Part shown: one piece after another, positions 43,727-52,368 of the stretch
How the letters are laid out: each line of letters begins with the position of its first letter
Position numbering within the stretch: the first letter of the stretch is position 1
From: Deltaproteobacteria bacterium RBG_16_49_23
Lineage (GTDB): Bacteria > Desulfobacterota > BSN033 > UBA1163
Length of the DNA: 60,265 bases
Direction of reading: 5' to 3'
Assembly (NCBI GenBank): GCA_001798855.1
Contig: MGQQ01000126.1
Span: 1 to 60,265, forward strand
Position numbers and translations under genes: made by a program
The notes under the pieces: model-generated
Told to the model about the DNA's origin: nothing
Databases searched by the model: none
What the model saw: only the letters and a program-made list of their open reading frames with translations

Positions 43727-44419
43727 TCATCGTCCATTCAATTTAAAGAAGTTTTCAATCACCGCTGGATCACACCTGCGAGTTATAGTAATCCAGAAAT
43801 ATTCATCAATCACTTTGGGATACGCTTTATGCCTTTTATCGAGAATCTCTAACAAAGCATTCCACTCAATTCCAGATTTTGATAATTCAGCTCTGACTTC
43901 TTTCAATTCCTTTTGAATTATTGAAAGATAGCCGATATAGCCGGAGCCGTCACCTTCCAAATTTAATTTTTTGTAGATAGGTGTGTCCCACGGAGAAAAG
44001 AGATTTGACCGCAGAACAAATAGCGTTTTAGCAGCCCCGACTGGTCCAATACGGACATCAATGCCCTGATCACCCCGTTCTTTTGTTGCTGCTCGTCGAT
44101 TTGACAAATCATTGAAAAGGTCAATAATTGTTTTTTTATTTGCAGATAAATCATAGTCTATCAGGCAGTCATTTGAGCTCGGGAGTTTCGATTCGTTTAT
44201 TTCATACCATTTCATGATACTGTTCATTGATGCTTTTTCAGCGGTTTTCTTAAACTGACGGCAGCCCCATGAACGAAGCCACTCAATTAGAGCAATGACT
44301 TGATCCTTGTCGTTTAATTGGAGGTTTGGATATTTTGTTGATAAAGATAAATATTTGGCGTCGTAATCAGAAAACTGATTGTATAAGTAACATGCAGTTC
44401 TAAGATGCGCTAATTTCAT
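43727..44419 (-). CDS. Accessory protein of unknown function
   Basis: A 230-residue protein, mainly helical. The core contains GPVGAAKTLFVLRSNLFSPW followed by DTPIYKKL, which resembles a family of orphan proteins with a conserved A-A-K-x-L-x-L-L-x-P-x-x-F-x-x-W-D segment found in accessory regions. The rest includes LIEWLRSWGCRQFKKTAEK and an IEWNALLEILDKRHKAYPKV helix. No catalytic motif is clear. Base composition is more AT-rich than the core genes, fitting recent acquisition. Function unknown. Confidence 0.65.
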   Translation of the reverse strand: MKLAHLRTACYLYNQFSDYDAKYLSLSTKYPNLQLNDKDQVIALIEWLRSWGCRQFKKTAEKASMNSIMKWYEINESKLPSSNDCLIDYDLSANKKTIIDLFNDLSNRRAATKERGDQGIDVRIGPVGAAKTLFVLRSNLFSPWDTPIYKKLNLEGDGSGYIGYLSIIQKELKEVRAELSKSGIEWNALLEILDKRHKAYPKVIDEYFWITITRRCDPAVIENFFKLNGR

Positions 44420-44503
44420 TTTATGCCTAACGACATGCTTTTCAGGCGCGCGTTGCTTTGAAGGCGTCGCCTGGAAGCATTTGCTATGCGATTCGCGCCC
44501 TCA

Positions 44504-45226
44504 TCAGCGACTATCCACGATCCGGAGCAGATGAGAGGCAAGCAGCACCATCTCTTGCGCCTCGGAACTGTCGCTGATAGTAATGGTTCTATGAGAATGC
44601 GGATTCTTGTAGGAACCGATTGCACCAGCAAAAAGATGTGACAGAGCTTCCCTCTCTGGTCGATTCTGCTGCTGATTTGTTAATGGTCCGTTGTCTGGGT
44701 TGAATGCGCGGCGCATTAGATCCACGCCAATATCGGTTTCCGCGAAGCCACCCTTAGCCCTTACAGCTTCTTCCACAGCACGAAAGGCAATAAACACCGC
44801 GTCGGACAGATCTCCTCTCGCGAGGGCAATCCAAACACGATCTGAAATGGACGGGTGAAGCATCGCCTTTGGCAGGGAGGCAGCACGGCGAAACTGATCA
44901 AAGCGATTGCGATCCAGCAATTCACGTCCACGGCGCCCAAACATGCGGAAGCCGTTTTGGCCGTTTATGCCTGGGGCTGGCAGCAAGAATGCGTTGACCT
45001 CTAACCAATGCAACGCCTCTATTAGAGCCACTTCAACTTCTTGCTGTTGATTTCGCTGCAATCGTTGTGGTTGACCCACCGGCGAGTCAGTGGAAATGAT
45101 CACGTTCCGATGGACGATACCATTCTGCAAGTTACTTTGCCCCACCTGAAGCAGTTGGTAGGCGAGTTCCTCAGGCGCAAGGCCGATGAGAACCTGTGGG
45201 TCATCGATGAGATCGAGAATGTTCAT
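44504..45226 (-). CDS. TIGR02391 family protein (Ymh-like)
   Basis: A 240-residue protein. The C-terminal half carries the TIGR02391 pattern: HPSISDRVWIALARGDLSDA, VFIAFRAVEEAVR, GVDLMRRAFNPDNGPL and ALSHLFAGAIGSYKNPHSH followed by a LASHLLRIVDS helix. This family occurs in defence islands and mobile regions, often alone, and is proposed to bind nucleic acid or ribonucleotides. The N-terminal part (QQQEVEVALIEALHWLEVNA) is helical. It is not clearly in an operon. The family call is strong; the biochemical role is not known. Confidence 0.85.
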   Translation of the reverse strand: MNILDLIDDPQVLIGLAPEELAYQLLQVGQSNLQNGIVHRNVIISTDSPVGQPQRLQRNQQQEVEVALIEALHWLEVNAFLLPAPGINGQNGFRMFGRRGRELLDRNRFDQFRRAASLPKAMLHPSISDRVWIALARGDLSDAVFIAFRAVEEAVRAKGGFAETDIGVDLMRRAFNPDNGPLTNQQQNRPEREALSHLFAGAIGSYKNPHSHRTITISDSSEAQEMVLLASHLLRIVDSR

Positions 45227-45769
45227 GTGCTTCTTCGTTCATCATTGCCGCATAACAACCAAAATAGAGTGCGGGGCACTCACTTCCTTGAAATGGCAGA
45301 GAGCTATTTCCCGTCGCCTTGATTGACTTGTCAGCCGTTGGTCCCTGCCCCTAAATCTAACCTGTCCCAATGGGACACGACAGTGCCCTGTGAAATCGAC
45401 ATTCGTTGCCATCTAAATATTGGCAGCATATCACAAAATTCTTCTTCCGAAATGTTTTAGGGACCAGTACTCAAATGGGGTGAAAAGGCTGTTCATGCCT
45501 CTTTCGAAATAGACGCCGCTAACTGCCTTGATTGTGAGCTTGCGCCCCGCGTCGAAAAATCCCCGGTCCGAAGATACAGCGAACATGGTAAATAGGAGAA
45601 CCAGAGAGATGAAACGGGGCGAGAGATTCCTGTCACCTGGTTGTTTATTTCCGCTTGTAGTGTACACCTTTTTGAAGAGTTAGTAAAGAGAAAATTACAG
45701 GAAGAAAAGGGAACCCTTTAAGATGAAAACCAGATTTCTGAGTTTTGGACTGTTTTGAATTTTGGATTA
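45227..45769. other. Gene-poor gap upstream of the TIGR02391 gene
   Basis: No convincing gene. The palindrome GTCCCAATGGGAC lies at 45364-45376. A 78-codon minus frame at 45431-45667 lacks a ribosome binding site and family features. The region may be decayed accessory DNA. Confidence 0.4.
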
Positions 45770-47743
45770 CTACTCTTTGGCGTTTGACATGACATTCGTC
45801 ATCTTCATCTCTTCCAGTTCAAGGGCGAGGATTTCCCAGAGATGGGTGAGCTCTTTAACCTGCTCCCTGATCTGCTTGTGGGCCTGGACTGTCTCGTAAG
45901 TCTCCTTCTGATTGAGGTAGAGGTTGGGATCGGAAAGTTTCTGGTTGAGATGATCCAGTTTCTGCGTGGCCTCCTGAAGGGATTTCTCCGCTTCCTGAAC
46001 TCTCTTTTCGAGGCCGGAGAGCTGCTTGCGGAACCGGTCCATCTCCTGCGCCCTCTTTCGCCTCTCCTCCTTAACCCTGGATGAGGGTCTTTGCTTTGTT
46101 GGGACGGGCGGTTTATAAACCGCCCCTACATCTATTATATGAATCCGTTGCTTTTTATAGAGGTAATCATCATAATTTCCGAGGTAGACATTGGGAGTTC
46201 CCTGATCGATCTCGATCACCTTGCCGGCAATCTGGTTGATGAGATGGCGGTCGTGGGTGATCAGACAGATCGTTCCCTGAAACTGTTTCAAAGCCATCTC
46301 CAGCACATTTCTCGACGCAATATCGAGGTGGCTCGTGGGCTCATCGAGGAGCAGGAGGTTGGCAGGTTTGAGAAGCATCTTTGCAAGGACCAGACGGCTC
46401 TTTTCGCCGCCGCTCAGAACAGAGACCCTCTTCTCGATATCATCTCCGCTGAAGAGAAAGGTTCCCAGGAGAGTCCGAAGTTGAGTCTGGCTCTCATCCG
46501 TGGCAATGGAGAGGAGTTCTTCATAAACGGTATTTTCAGGACGAAGGAGGTCGCACAGATGCTGGGAAAAGTAGGCGCGAGTCACGTCCTTTCCGAGAAC
46601 GATCTCCCCTTTCTCATAAGCGAGCACGCCGGCCAATATCTTTAACAGGGTCGATTTACCCGCCCCATTGGGCCCGACCAGGGCCGCCTTATCTCCCCGG
46701 AAGAAGGTGAGGTCGATCCCCCGGTAGACCCCGGTCTCTCCATAATTCTTATGAAGATTCTTCACCTCCAGGACCCTGTGACCGCTTCTTTTAGGGACAG
46801 GGAACTCGAATCGAATCTCTCTCCTCTCTTTAAGCAGTTCGATCCTGTCCATCTTTTCGAGCATCTTAATCCGGCTCTGAACCTGACTCGATTTTGTGTT
46901 TTTAGCTCGAAATCGCTCAATAAACCTTTCAGTCTGCTCGATCTTTTTCTGCTGGGTTTTGTAGGTCGCCTCAAGGATCTCCCTGCGGTTCTCTTTCTCC
47001 TCAAGGTAGCGGTTGTAGTCGCCATAATAGAGATCGATCTTTTCGCCCTCGATCTCCGCAAGTCGGTCGATGAGATAATTGAGAAAGACCCTGTCGTGCG
47101 AGACGATGACGATAGCCCCCGGGTAGCTGACCAGGAAATTCTCAAGCCAGATGAGGGATTCGAGATCGAGGTGGTTGGTCGGCTCGTCGAGGAGAAGAAG
47201 ATCAGGGGACTGAAGAAGGATTTTCGACAGGGCGACTCGCATCAGCCAGCCACCGCTCAGTTCATCGGTCAGCCGGTTGAAATCCCTCTCCCTGAAACCC
47301 AATCCGTTGAGGATCTGCTTGGCCCCGGCCTCCAGGCCATATCCTCCGAGGAGGGTATATCGCTCATGAAGCTTTCCATACTCGTTTGCCAGTTTCTCCT
47401 GAGCTCTGGGATCATTGATCGAAGAGAGTTCTTCCTCCAGAATCTTCATTTTATCCTGAAGGGAGGTGATCGTTGACACGCTTTTTAAGACTTCTCCCAG
47501 AACCGTATCCCCTTTAAAAGAGATCACCTCCTGGGGGAGGTAGCCCATCTTGACCCCCTTCGCGATGAGAATCTCTCCTCCATCAATCGATTCCTCTCCG
47601 AGGATCATTCTGAAGAGGGTCGTTTTCCCGGAGCCATTGGGACCGATCAGGCCAATCCGGTCCCTTGCCCCGATCTGAAGGGAACAGTCCTTGAAGAGGA
47701 CCCTGCTTCCGAACTGTTTCTGAATATGGTTGAGTGTGATCAT
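45770..47743 (-). CDS. ABC-F family ATPase (Uup-like) with an in-frame palindrome in its linker
   Basis: A 657-residue protein with two ABC domains and no transmembrane segments. Walker A motifs are GPNGSGKTT (about residue 36) and GPNGAGKST (about 355), signatures LSGGWLMRV and LSGGEKSRL, Walker B DLLLLDEPTNHLD and NLLLLDEPTSHLD. The C-terminus is a coiled coil (about 560-645), as in Uup and YdiF-type proteins. ABC-F proteins act on ribosomes to rescue stalls or give antibiotic resistance. Between the second ABC domain and the coiled coil, residues about 535-550 (DVGAVYKPPVPTKQ) are encoded by a palindromic repeat (46106-46125). The frame is kept and the protein is probably functional. Confidence 0.95.
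   Translation of the reverse strand: MITLNHIQKQFGSRVLFKDCSLQIGARDRIGLIGPNGSGKTTLFRMILGEESIDGGEILIAKGVKMGYLPQEVISFKGDTVLGEVLKSVSTITSLQDKMKILEEELSSINDPRAQEKLANEYGKLHERYTLLGGYGLEAGAKQILNGLGFRERDFNRLTDELSGGWLMRVALSKILLQSPDLLLLDEPTNHLDLESLIWLENFLVSYPGAIVIVSHDRVFLNYLIDRLAEIEGEKIDLYYGDYNRYLEEKENRREILEATYKTQQKKIEQTERFIERFRAKNTKSSQVQSRIKMLEKMDRIELLKERREIRFEFPVPKRSGHRVLEVKNLHKNYGETGVYRGIDLTFFRGDKAALVGPNGAGKSTLLKILAGVLAYEKGEIVLGKDVTRAYFSQHLCDLLRPENTVYEELLSIATDESQTQLRTLLGTFLFSGDDIEKRVSVLSGGEKSRLVLAKMLLKPANLLLLDEPTSHLDIASRNVLEMALKQFQGTICLITHDRHLINQIAGKVIEIDQGTPNVYLGNYDDYLYKKQRIHIIDVGAVYKPPVPTKQRPSSRVKEERRKRAQEMDRFRKQLSGLEKRVQEAEKSLQEATQKLDHLNQKLSDPNLYLNQKETYETVQAHKQIREQVKELTHLWEILALELEEMKMTNVMSNAKE
46098..46132. 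repeat. Perfect 20-bp palindrome inside the ABC-F gene
   Basis: GGGCGGTTTATAAACCGCCC at 46106-46125 is a perfect palindrome, flanked by GTTGGGAC and CTACATC. Such GTAGGGGCGG-type palindromes are usually found between genes. Here it is translated as part of the linker. Confidence 0.85.
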
Positions 47744-47746
47744 ACA

Positions 47747-47885
47747 ATTAAAATGGAATAATGGAAGACTGGAATAATGGAAAATTGGGCGGAGGAAACT
47801 TTGCTGCTTTCATGCTAAATTCGTTGTTATTTTGTATCTGATTGTATTCTCAATAATCCAGTATTCCATTATTCCAATATTCCAG
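47747..47885. repeat. Inverted repeat of TGGAATAATGG/CCATTATTCCA words
   Basis: The left words GGAATAATGGAAGACTGGAATAATGG are mirrored by CCAGTATTCCATTATTCCAATATTCC on the right. It fills the gap between the FmdB-like stop and the ABC-F start on the minus strand. Confidence 0.75.
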
Positions 47886-47887
47886 AA

Positions 47888-48238
47888 TTATTTGTCGGTA
47901 TCGTACTTATCAAAATTATAGCCTGCTTTCTTATAATCCTCCAAGGCTCGAGTCTTTAAATCTTTTCGCTTCGTCTTCTCTGCTTCTTTGTCTGCTAATT
48001 CAGCGGCATGGCTCCATTTCCCTTCTTTTTCGTACTCTTTAATTTTCCGGTCCGTTTCGGTCATTGGACCTCCCTTGATCACCACAGCGGGAGCGAAGAG
48101 AATCCGGGAGACCGGATTTTTACAATGAGGGCATTTGGTCATGGCAGACTCAGTGATCTTCTGGATCATCTCAAAACCCTGACAACAGCGATCACAACTC
48201 TTTCCTGGATCAACAGCACGGTAGGCATAAGTGGGCAT
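47888..48238 (-). CDS. FmdB-like zinc-ribbon protein
   Basis: A 116-residue protein beginning MPTYAYRAV with two Cys pairs, CDRCCQGFE and CPHCKNPVSR, the layout of the FmdB regulatory zinc ribbon. The usual first knuckle (C-x2-CG) is altered to CDRCC with an insertion of DPGKS before it. The C-terminal half is a charged helical extension (EYEKEGKWSHAAELADKEAE). FmdB-type proteins have a proposed but unproven regulatory role. It lies alone on the minus strand upstream of the ABC-F gene. Confidence 0.8.
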   Translation of the reverse strand: MPTYAYRAVDPGKSCDRCCQGFEMIQKITESAMTKCPHCKNPVSRILFAPAVVIKGGPMTETDRKIKEYEKEGKWSHAAELADKEAEKTKRKDLKTRALEDYKKAGYNFDKYDTDK

Positions 48239-48380
48239 GAGGACTACCTCCGCTTAAATAGATAATATCTTTCAAAAAATTGTCAAGCCCCAAACCTTAA
48301 CCAAAACCTAACTAAAAATATTTGAAATTTCTCCCAAATCCCCTCCCCTTTTGGGGCAGCCTCAAAATGACCTTATTAAC

Positions 48381-48455
48381 CTCCCCCTTTGAAAAACGAG
48401 GGGGATTTCCCACGGTCTCAAATCCCCCCTCGCCCCCCTTTTCTAAAGGGGGGTA
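48381..48455. repeat. CCCCCTTT-type palindromic repeats
   Basis: Successive stems CCTCCCCCTTTGAAAAACGAGGGGG and CCCCCCTTTTCTAAAGGGGGG, with an AAATCCCCCCTC arm complementary to GAGGGGGATTT, lie in the gap upstream of the cytochrome gene. They resemble 26047-26125. Confidence 0.7.
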
Positions 48456-48524
48456 TTTCGGTCGAGAATATATCGACAATCTTTTGTCGATGTTGTTGCG
48501 CTAGGCGCCTAATCTAAAAATATG

Positions 48525-48553
48525 TTGACTTCAATTTATTGTTATGTTAAAAA
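48525..48553 (+). promoter_or_regulatory. Weak candidate promoter for the cytochrome gene
   Basis: TTGACT (48525-48530), a 17-base spacer and TAAAAA (48548-48553). Only the -35 box is strong. The start of transcription would lie about 165 bases before the gene, with a palindromic element inside the leader. Confidence 0.3.
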
Positions 48554-48590
48554 AATCACATTTTACCTTCTCAAAAATTCCAAAAAATTT

Positions 48591-48671
48591 ACCCCGTTAG
48601 AAATTCTAGCAGGTCTTCGCCGCGCTGAAGTGGTTCCGACCACGCAGGCGGGGCATTATTTCTAACGGGGT
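48591..48671. repeat. ACCCCGTTAGAAAT palindromic element, copy B
   Basis: This 81-bp copy has the same ends (ACCCCGTTAGAAAT and ATTTCTAACGGGGT) as copies at 26823 and 53223, in reverse orientation, but a different interior (GCGCTGAAGTGGTTCCGACC). It lies in the leader of the cytochrome gene. Confidence 0.88.
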
Positions 48672-48726
48672 AAAAATCCACTTAAAATTTAAGGGAGTAC
48701 CTATATCATTTTGGGATGGGGGGAGT

Positions 48727-50703
48727 ATGAAAACAAAATTTAAAAGATCGATCATTATTCTTTTTGCCATTTCCCTTGCCCTCTTATTGGGCCCCGGATT
48801 GATGTGGGCGGCCACGCCCACACCGGAAAAAAAGGAAGTCTCCAAACCTGCTGCGGTGACCAAACCTCCGGAATCTGCGAAAAAGGGAGAGAAGTTCGTC
48901 ATCAAGGGAAGGGAATACTGTTTTGAGTGTATCGACAATTCTGATTGCCTTGGTTGCCATGGCAGTAAGATCAACGAGAGGAAATTTGCTCAGTCTGTGC
49001 ATGGAGCTAACTCCTGCAATAGCTGCCACTGGGATATTACAGATATTAAAACACATGAGAAAGCCAAAGGGGCAAGAATTCATGCTGAGCCTGTCACCTG
49101 TCATCGATGCCATAAGAAGGAAGGGGCGGAACATTATGCAAGCGCCCACTTCATCAACGATATTCAATGTAAAGACTGTCACAAAGAGATTCATGAAATA
49201 AGCCCCTGGAAAGGGGATAAGGCGAGGGTGATACAGAAATGCACCACCTGCCACTCTGATGACGGTTATTCAGAAAGCGTTCACGGGAAATCTGTCCTCG
49301 CGGGAAATCCGGATTCTGCTGCTTGTCATGACTGTCATGGGATGCACAAAATCCCCTTATTGAAAGGGGATGAACCCAAGGTGGTCGAGTCCCGGAAGGA
49401 GTTCCATACAGAGGTCTGTCAGAAGTGTCATGCGGATAAGGAGATGATGGAGCGAAATAAGGTCTTCGTTGTCGCTACTCAAACCTATTATGAAAGTTAC
49501 CATGGAAAGGTTGAACATTTGGGTTACCCCAAACTGGTAGCAGGCTGTGCGGATTGCCATGGTTTTCACAGTATCCTTCCTCCCAAAGATCCCAAATCTC
49601 TCATCTCAGATGCGCGTCTCGTAGAGACCTGTGGAAAGTGCCATCCCGGGGCGAACACCAACTTTGTCATGTGGGTCGCCCATGCTACGCATACTGACCC
49701 GAAGAGGGATCCCATTTTTTATTGGACCTTTGTCATTATGACCGCCTTATTGGTTTCCGTGTTCAGCATGTTCTGGATCCATACCATCCTCTGGTGGAGA
49801 AGGGACTTCTGGGAAAAACGGGAATTGAGGGCGAAAGGGATCTTCTTCCCGCAACATGTCAAACCAGAAGAGGCAGGTTTCATGTATCGCCGCTTCAGCT
49901 ATTTTGACATCGTGCTTCACTTCACGATGATGGTCACATTCATTGCCCTTGTCCTGACCGGACTGCCGTTGAAATTCTCTCATGCTCCCTGGGCAAAAGG
50001 TCTGATGCACTTTTTAGGAGGAGCCGGGTTAGCAGGATTGATCCACCGGATCGCTGCTGGAATCACCTTTGGTTATTTTGGAGCGGCCATCGGTTATATC
50101 ATCTACTTTCTCTTCTACAAAAAGCTTCCCGGTAATCCAAACCCTCTCCAGAAACTTTTTGGTCCGGACTCGCTCTGTCCAAGGTGGAAAGATGTTGAGG
50201 ATATCGTGGGGATGATCCGCTGGTTCTTTAACCAGGGGCCCAAACCCCAGTTTGACCGCTGGACCTACTGGGAGAAGTTTGATTTCCTGGCGGTGTTCTG
50301 GGGAATGTTTGCCATTGGCTTTTCCGGTTTGATGCTCTGGTTTCCGGAGGCCTTCTCCATCTTTCTGCCGGGCTGGGTGCTCAATATCGCCCAGATCGTC
50401 CATTCGGACGAAGCGCTTCTTGCTTCCGGCTTCATCTTCACGGTCCACTTCTTCAACACCCATTTCAGACCGTCGAAGTTCCCCTTTGATCCGGTGATCT
50501 TTACAGGAAGATTACCCAAATATGAACTGGTTGAAGAGCGGCTGGAACAGTATAAAAGGCTGGTGGCCCAGAAGAGGCTGGAGATCTATCGAGAAAAATA
50601 TCCCAGCGCCCTGACAGATCTCTTCTCAAACGTAATGGGATTTGCCATGCTGGCCCTCGGGCTTTTCTGCGTCTTTCTAATCGCCTGGGAATTTTTAGGA
50701 TAG
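48727..50703 (+). CDS. Nonahaem cytochrome c fused to a cytochrome b561-type membrane domain
   Basis: A 658-residue protein with signal peptide (residues 1-28). A periplasmic part has nine CxxCH haem c motifs (CLGCH, CNSCH, CHRCH, CKDCH, CTTCH, CHDCH, CQKCH, CADCH, CGKCH; about residues 75-315). The C-terminal half (about 335-655) is a membrane domain with five or so hydrophobic segments and histidines in HFTMMVTFIALVLTGLP and FIFTVHFFNTHF that could bind haem b. This resembles thiosulfate/formate-dehydrogenase-type cytochrome b subunits with the c-type part fused on. It should pass electrons between quinones and periplasmic cytochromes. It lies opposite the selenoprotein gene, with a word palindrome between. 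Confidence 0.9.
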   Translation: MKTKFKRSIIILFAISLALLLGPGLMWAATPTPEKKEVSKPAAVTKPPESAKKGEKFVIKGREYCFECIDNSDCLGCHGSKINERKFAQSVHGANSCNSCHWDITDIKTHEKAKGARIHAEPVTCHRCHKKEGAEHYASAHFINDIQCKDCHKEIHEISPWKGDKARVIQKCTTCHSDDGYSESVHGKSVLAGNPDSAACHDCHGMHKIPLLKGDEPKVVESRKEFHTEVCQKCHADKEMMERNKVFVVATQTYYESYHGKVEHLGYPKLVAGCADCHGFHSILPPKDPKSLISDARLVETCGKCHPGANTNFVMWVAHATHTDPKRDPIFYWTFVIMTALLVSVFSMFWIHTILWWRRDFWEKRELRAKGIFFPQHVKPEEAGFMYRRFSYFDIVLHFTMMVTFIALVLTGLPLKFSHAPWAKGLMHFLGGAGLAGLIHRIAAGITFGYFGAAIGYIIYFLFYKKLPGNPNPLQKLFGPDSLCPRWKDVEDIVGMIRWFFNQGPKPQFDRWTYWEKFDFLAVFWGMFAIGFSGLMLWFPEAFSIFLPGWVLNIAQIVHSDEALLASGFIFTVHFFNTHFRPSKFPFDPVIFTGRLPKYELVEERLEQYKRLVAQKRLEIYREKYPSALTDLFSNVMGFAMLALGLFCVFLIAWEFLG

Positions 50704-50784
50704 AAAATTGGCAAATAGCAGATGGCTAATAGCATATGGCAAATGAACAATAACCATTAGCTATCTGCTATTTGCCATAAGCCG
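50704..50784. repeat. Inverted repeat of AGCAAATAGCAGAT-type words
   Basis: GGCAAATAGCAGATGGCTAA on the left is mirrored by TTAGCTATCTGCTATTTGCC on the right. It lies exactly between two convergent genes and is a likely bidirectional terminator. Confidence 0.8.
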
Positions 50785-52368
50785 TTATTTCGTGATTTTG
50801 CAGCCTATCTTCTCAAGGTAGGCCACGTAATTAAAGGTGGGACTCTGATCTTTGGTGTGGCAGTTTCGACAGACGCCGAGGGTCACCTTTCGATCCATCT
50901 TTCCCTTGCCGGGATGGTCTTTTCCTTTTCCATGGCAGGACTCACACTGGACCCCTTTGAGATAGAAAGGGATCTCGTCCACTGTAGCATATTCTGCCAT
51001 CTTTCCATAACCGGTAGAGTGGCACATCAGGCATTCCTCCTGGGCATATTTGGGCGAAGCCACGATGGTCTGTGAGGCCCTTGCATGTTTGGTCTTTAGC
51101 CAGTTGCGGTAATTCACCTCATGACATTTTTTGCAGGTGATCGCTCCGACAAAAGGACTCTCTTTGGGAATCCGGGCAATCATCTCTTTTTCGGACAGTC
51201 CTTTTTCAGGAAGGCCGATGACTTTCAGTTTGTAGAGTTTCGCTGATTCGGCGCGATAATGCTCCACCCCCTTCATGATCTTCGGATCATCCTCCACGGC
51301 AAGCTGGACAGGGATGGCGGTATATTTGTAAAAATTTTTATCTTCGAGGACGAGGAGGGCCTTCTCCACTTCCTTCTGTTTCAATTCCAAAAACTTCAGT
51401 TCCTTGATCTTCATCTCTTCCTTTTTCCCGGATCTTGCCATCTCTGCCTTAATCTGCAATGATCGGCCGGTCAGCCTTTCCATTTTCTTCTCTATCTCAT
51501 CCCGCTCACTGGAAACAGAGAACTTAATGGGTTTTTTTGTATCGATGAGAGAGAAGTCGACTCTCCCCAGATATCCGCCCCTTGGTTCCAGCCGGAAGAT
51601 GGGAATTTCATTCACCCTCTCTATGACCGCCTTTTGGGCCTCTCCCCCTCCTCCCAGGATGATGTCGATCTGTGGATGTTCACGAGCCAATCTCTTGTCT
51701 TTTGACTCGCCCAACTGAGAAAGGAGGATGATCAGGTCACAAGTTTCTCTCAAGCCCCTTATGACAGCCTTTGATGTTGTGATGGGGTCGAGGAGGGTCA
51801 GACCGGGGTCTATCTCCTGAAGGGCTGGGTTGAATTGGTCATCCAGGAGGCCGAAAACCCCGATCTTTAACCCGGCAATCTCCTTGATCACATAAGGGCT
51901 GAAGATACCTTTCTGAGTCTTTTTTTCAATCAGGTTAGCTGAAATGAAAGGGAATTTGGCTTTTTGTGTTGCTTCGGAGAGAAACCTCAAACCCATCATC
52001 AAATCCTTCTCCCCCACATTGACGACATCATACCCCATCTCGTTATAGGATTGGATGAGAAGATCGACTCGGAGGAGGGCATCCTTGCGTTTGGTCTCTG
52101 TATTTGAGGGCTTTCGAAAAAGGAGGTTTCCAGTATCGAGAAGGACTATTTTTTGACCCTCTTTTTTCATCCGGGAGAGAAGGGTCGATTTCTTGGCAAC
52201 CCCGCCAAGAGGACTTCTGAATCAGCCGCAGGGCTCAACCTCCCCCATCACATCATTGGTATAGACAACACAGAAATGGGTTTTGGGCGCTCCATGACTG
52301 ATGGGTGTCCAGTGGAGAATCAAAAGGAAGATGAGGATGGAAAGGATGGGGTGAAGGGAATTTTTCAT
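50785..52368 (-). CDS. UshA-like metallophosphatase with tetrahaem cytochrome c554-like domain; likely selenoprotein (in-frame TGA at 52224-52222)
   Basis: Starting from the ATG at 52368, which overlaps the upstream stop as ATGA, the frame gives a signal peptide (MKNSLHPILSILIFLLIL to SHGAP), the 5'-nucleotidase motif VYTNDVMGE, then EPCG-TGA-FRSPLGGVAKK, and continues without another stop to 50785 (527 residues). The family normally has EPCGC-x4-LGG at this point, so the TGA replaces the Cys and reads best as selenocysteine at residue 49. The metallophosphatase domain (about 30-280) includes LLDTGNLLF and IILGGGG. A helical linker and four CxxCH haem motifs (CKKCH, CLMCH, CESCH, CRNCH) follow. 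It is probably periplasmic. A reading from ATG 52170 would lose the signal peptide and the active-site N-terminus. Substrate unknown. Confidence 0.85.
52191..52224 (-). promoter_or_regulatory. Candidate bacterial SECIS element with its UGA codon
   Basis: The TGA at 52224-52222 is followed 11 bases later by stem TCTTGGC (52210-52204), loop GGGGTT (52203-52198) and complementary GCCAAGA (52197-52191). The loop begins with G and lies 19-24 bases after the TGA, within the usual bacterial SECIS range. Confidence 0.7.

Noticed and set aside
45431..45667. 78-codon minus-strand frame with a hydrophobic stretch
   Set aside because: No ribosome binding site, no recognisable family and atypical composition; more likely chance.
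50785..52170. Metallophosphatase gene starting at the internal ATG at 52170
   Set aside because: This start lacks a signal peptide, the NDxxG motif and a ribosome binding site, whereas the upstream frame across the TGA restores all expected N-terminal features and an ATGA overlap.
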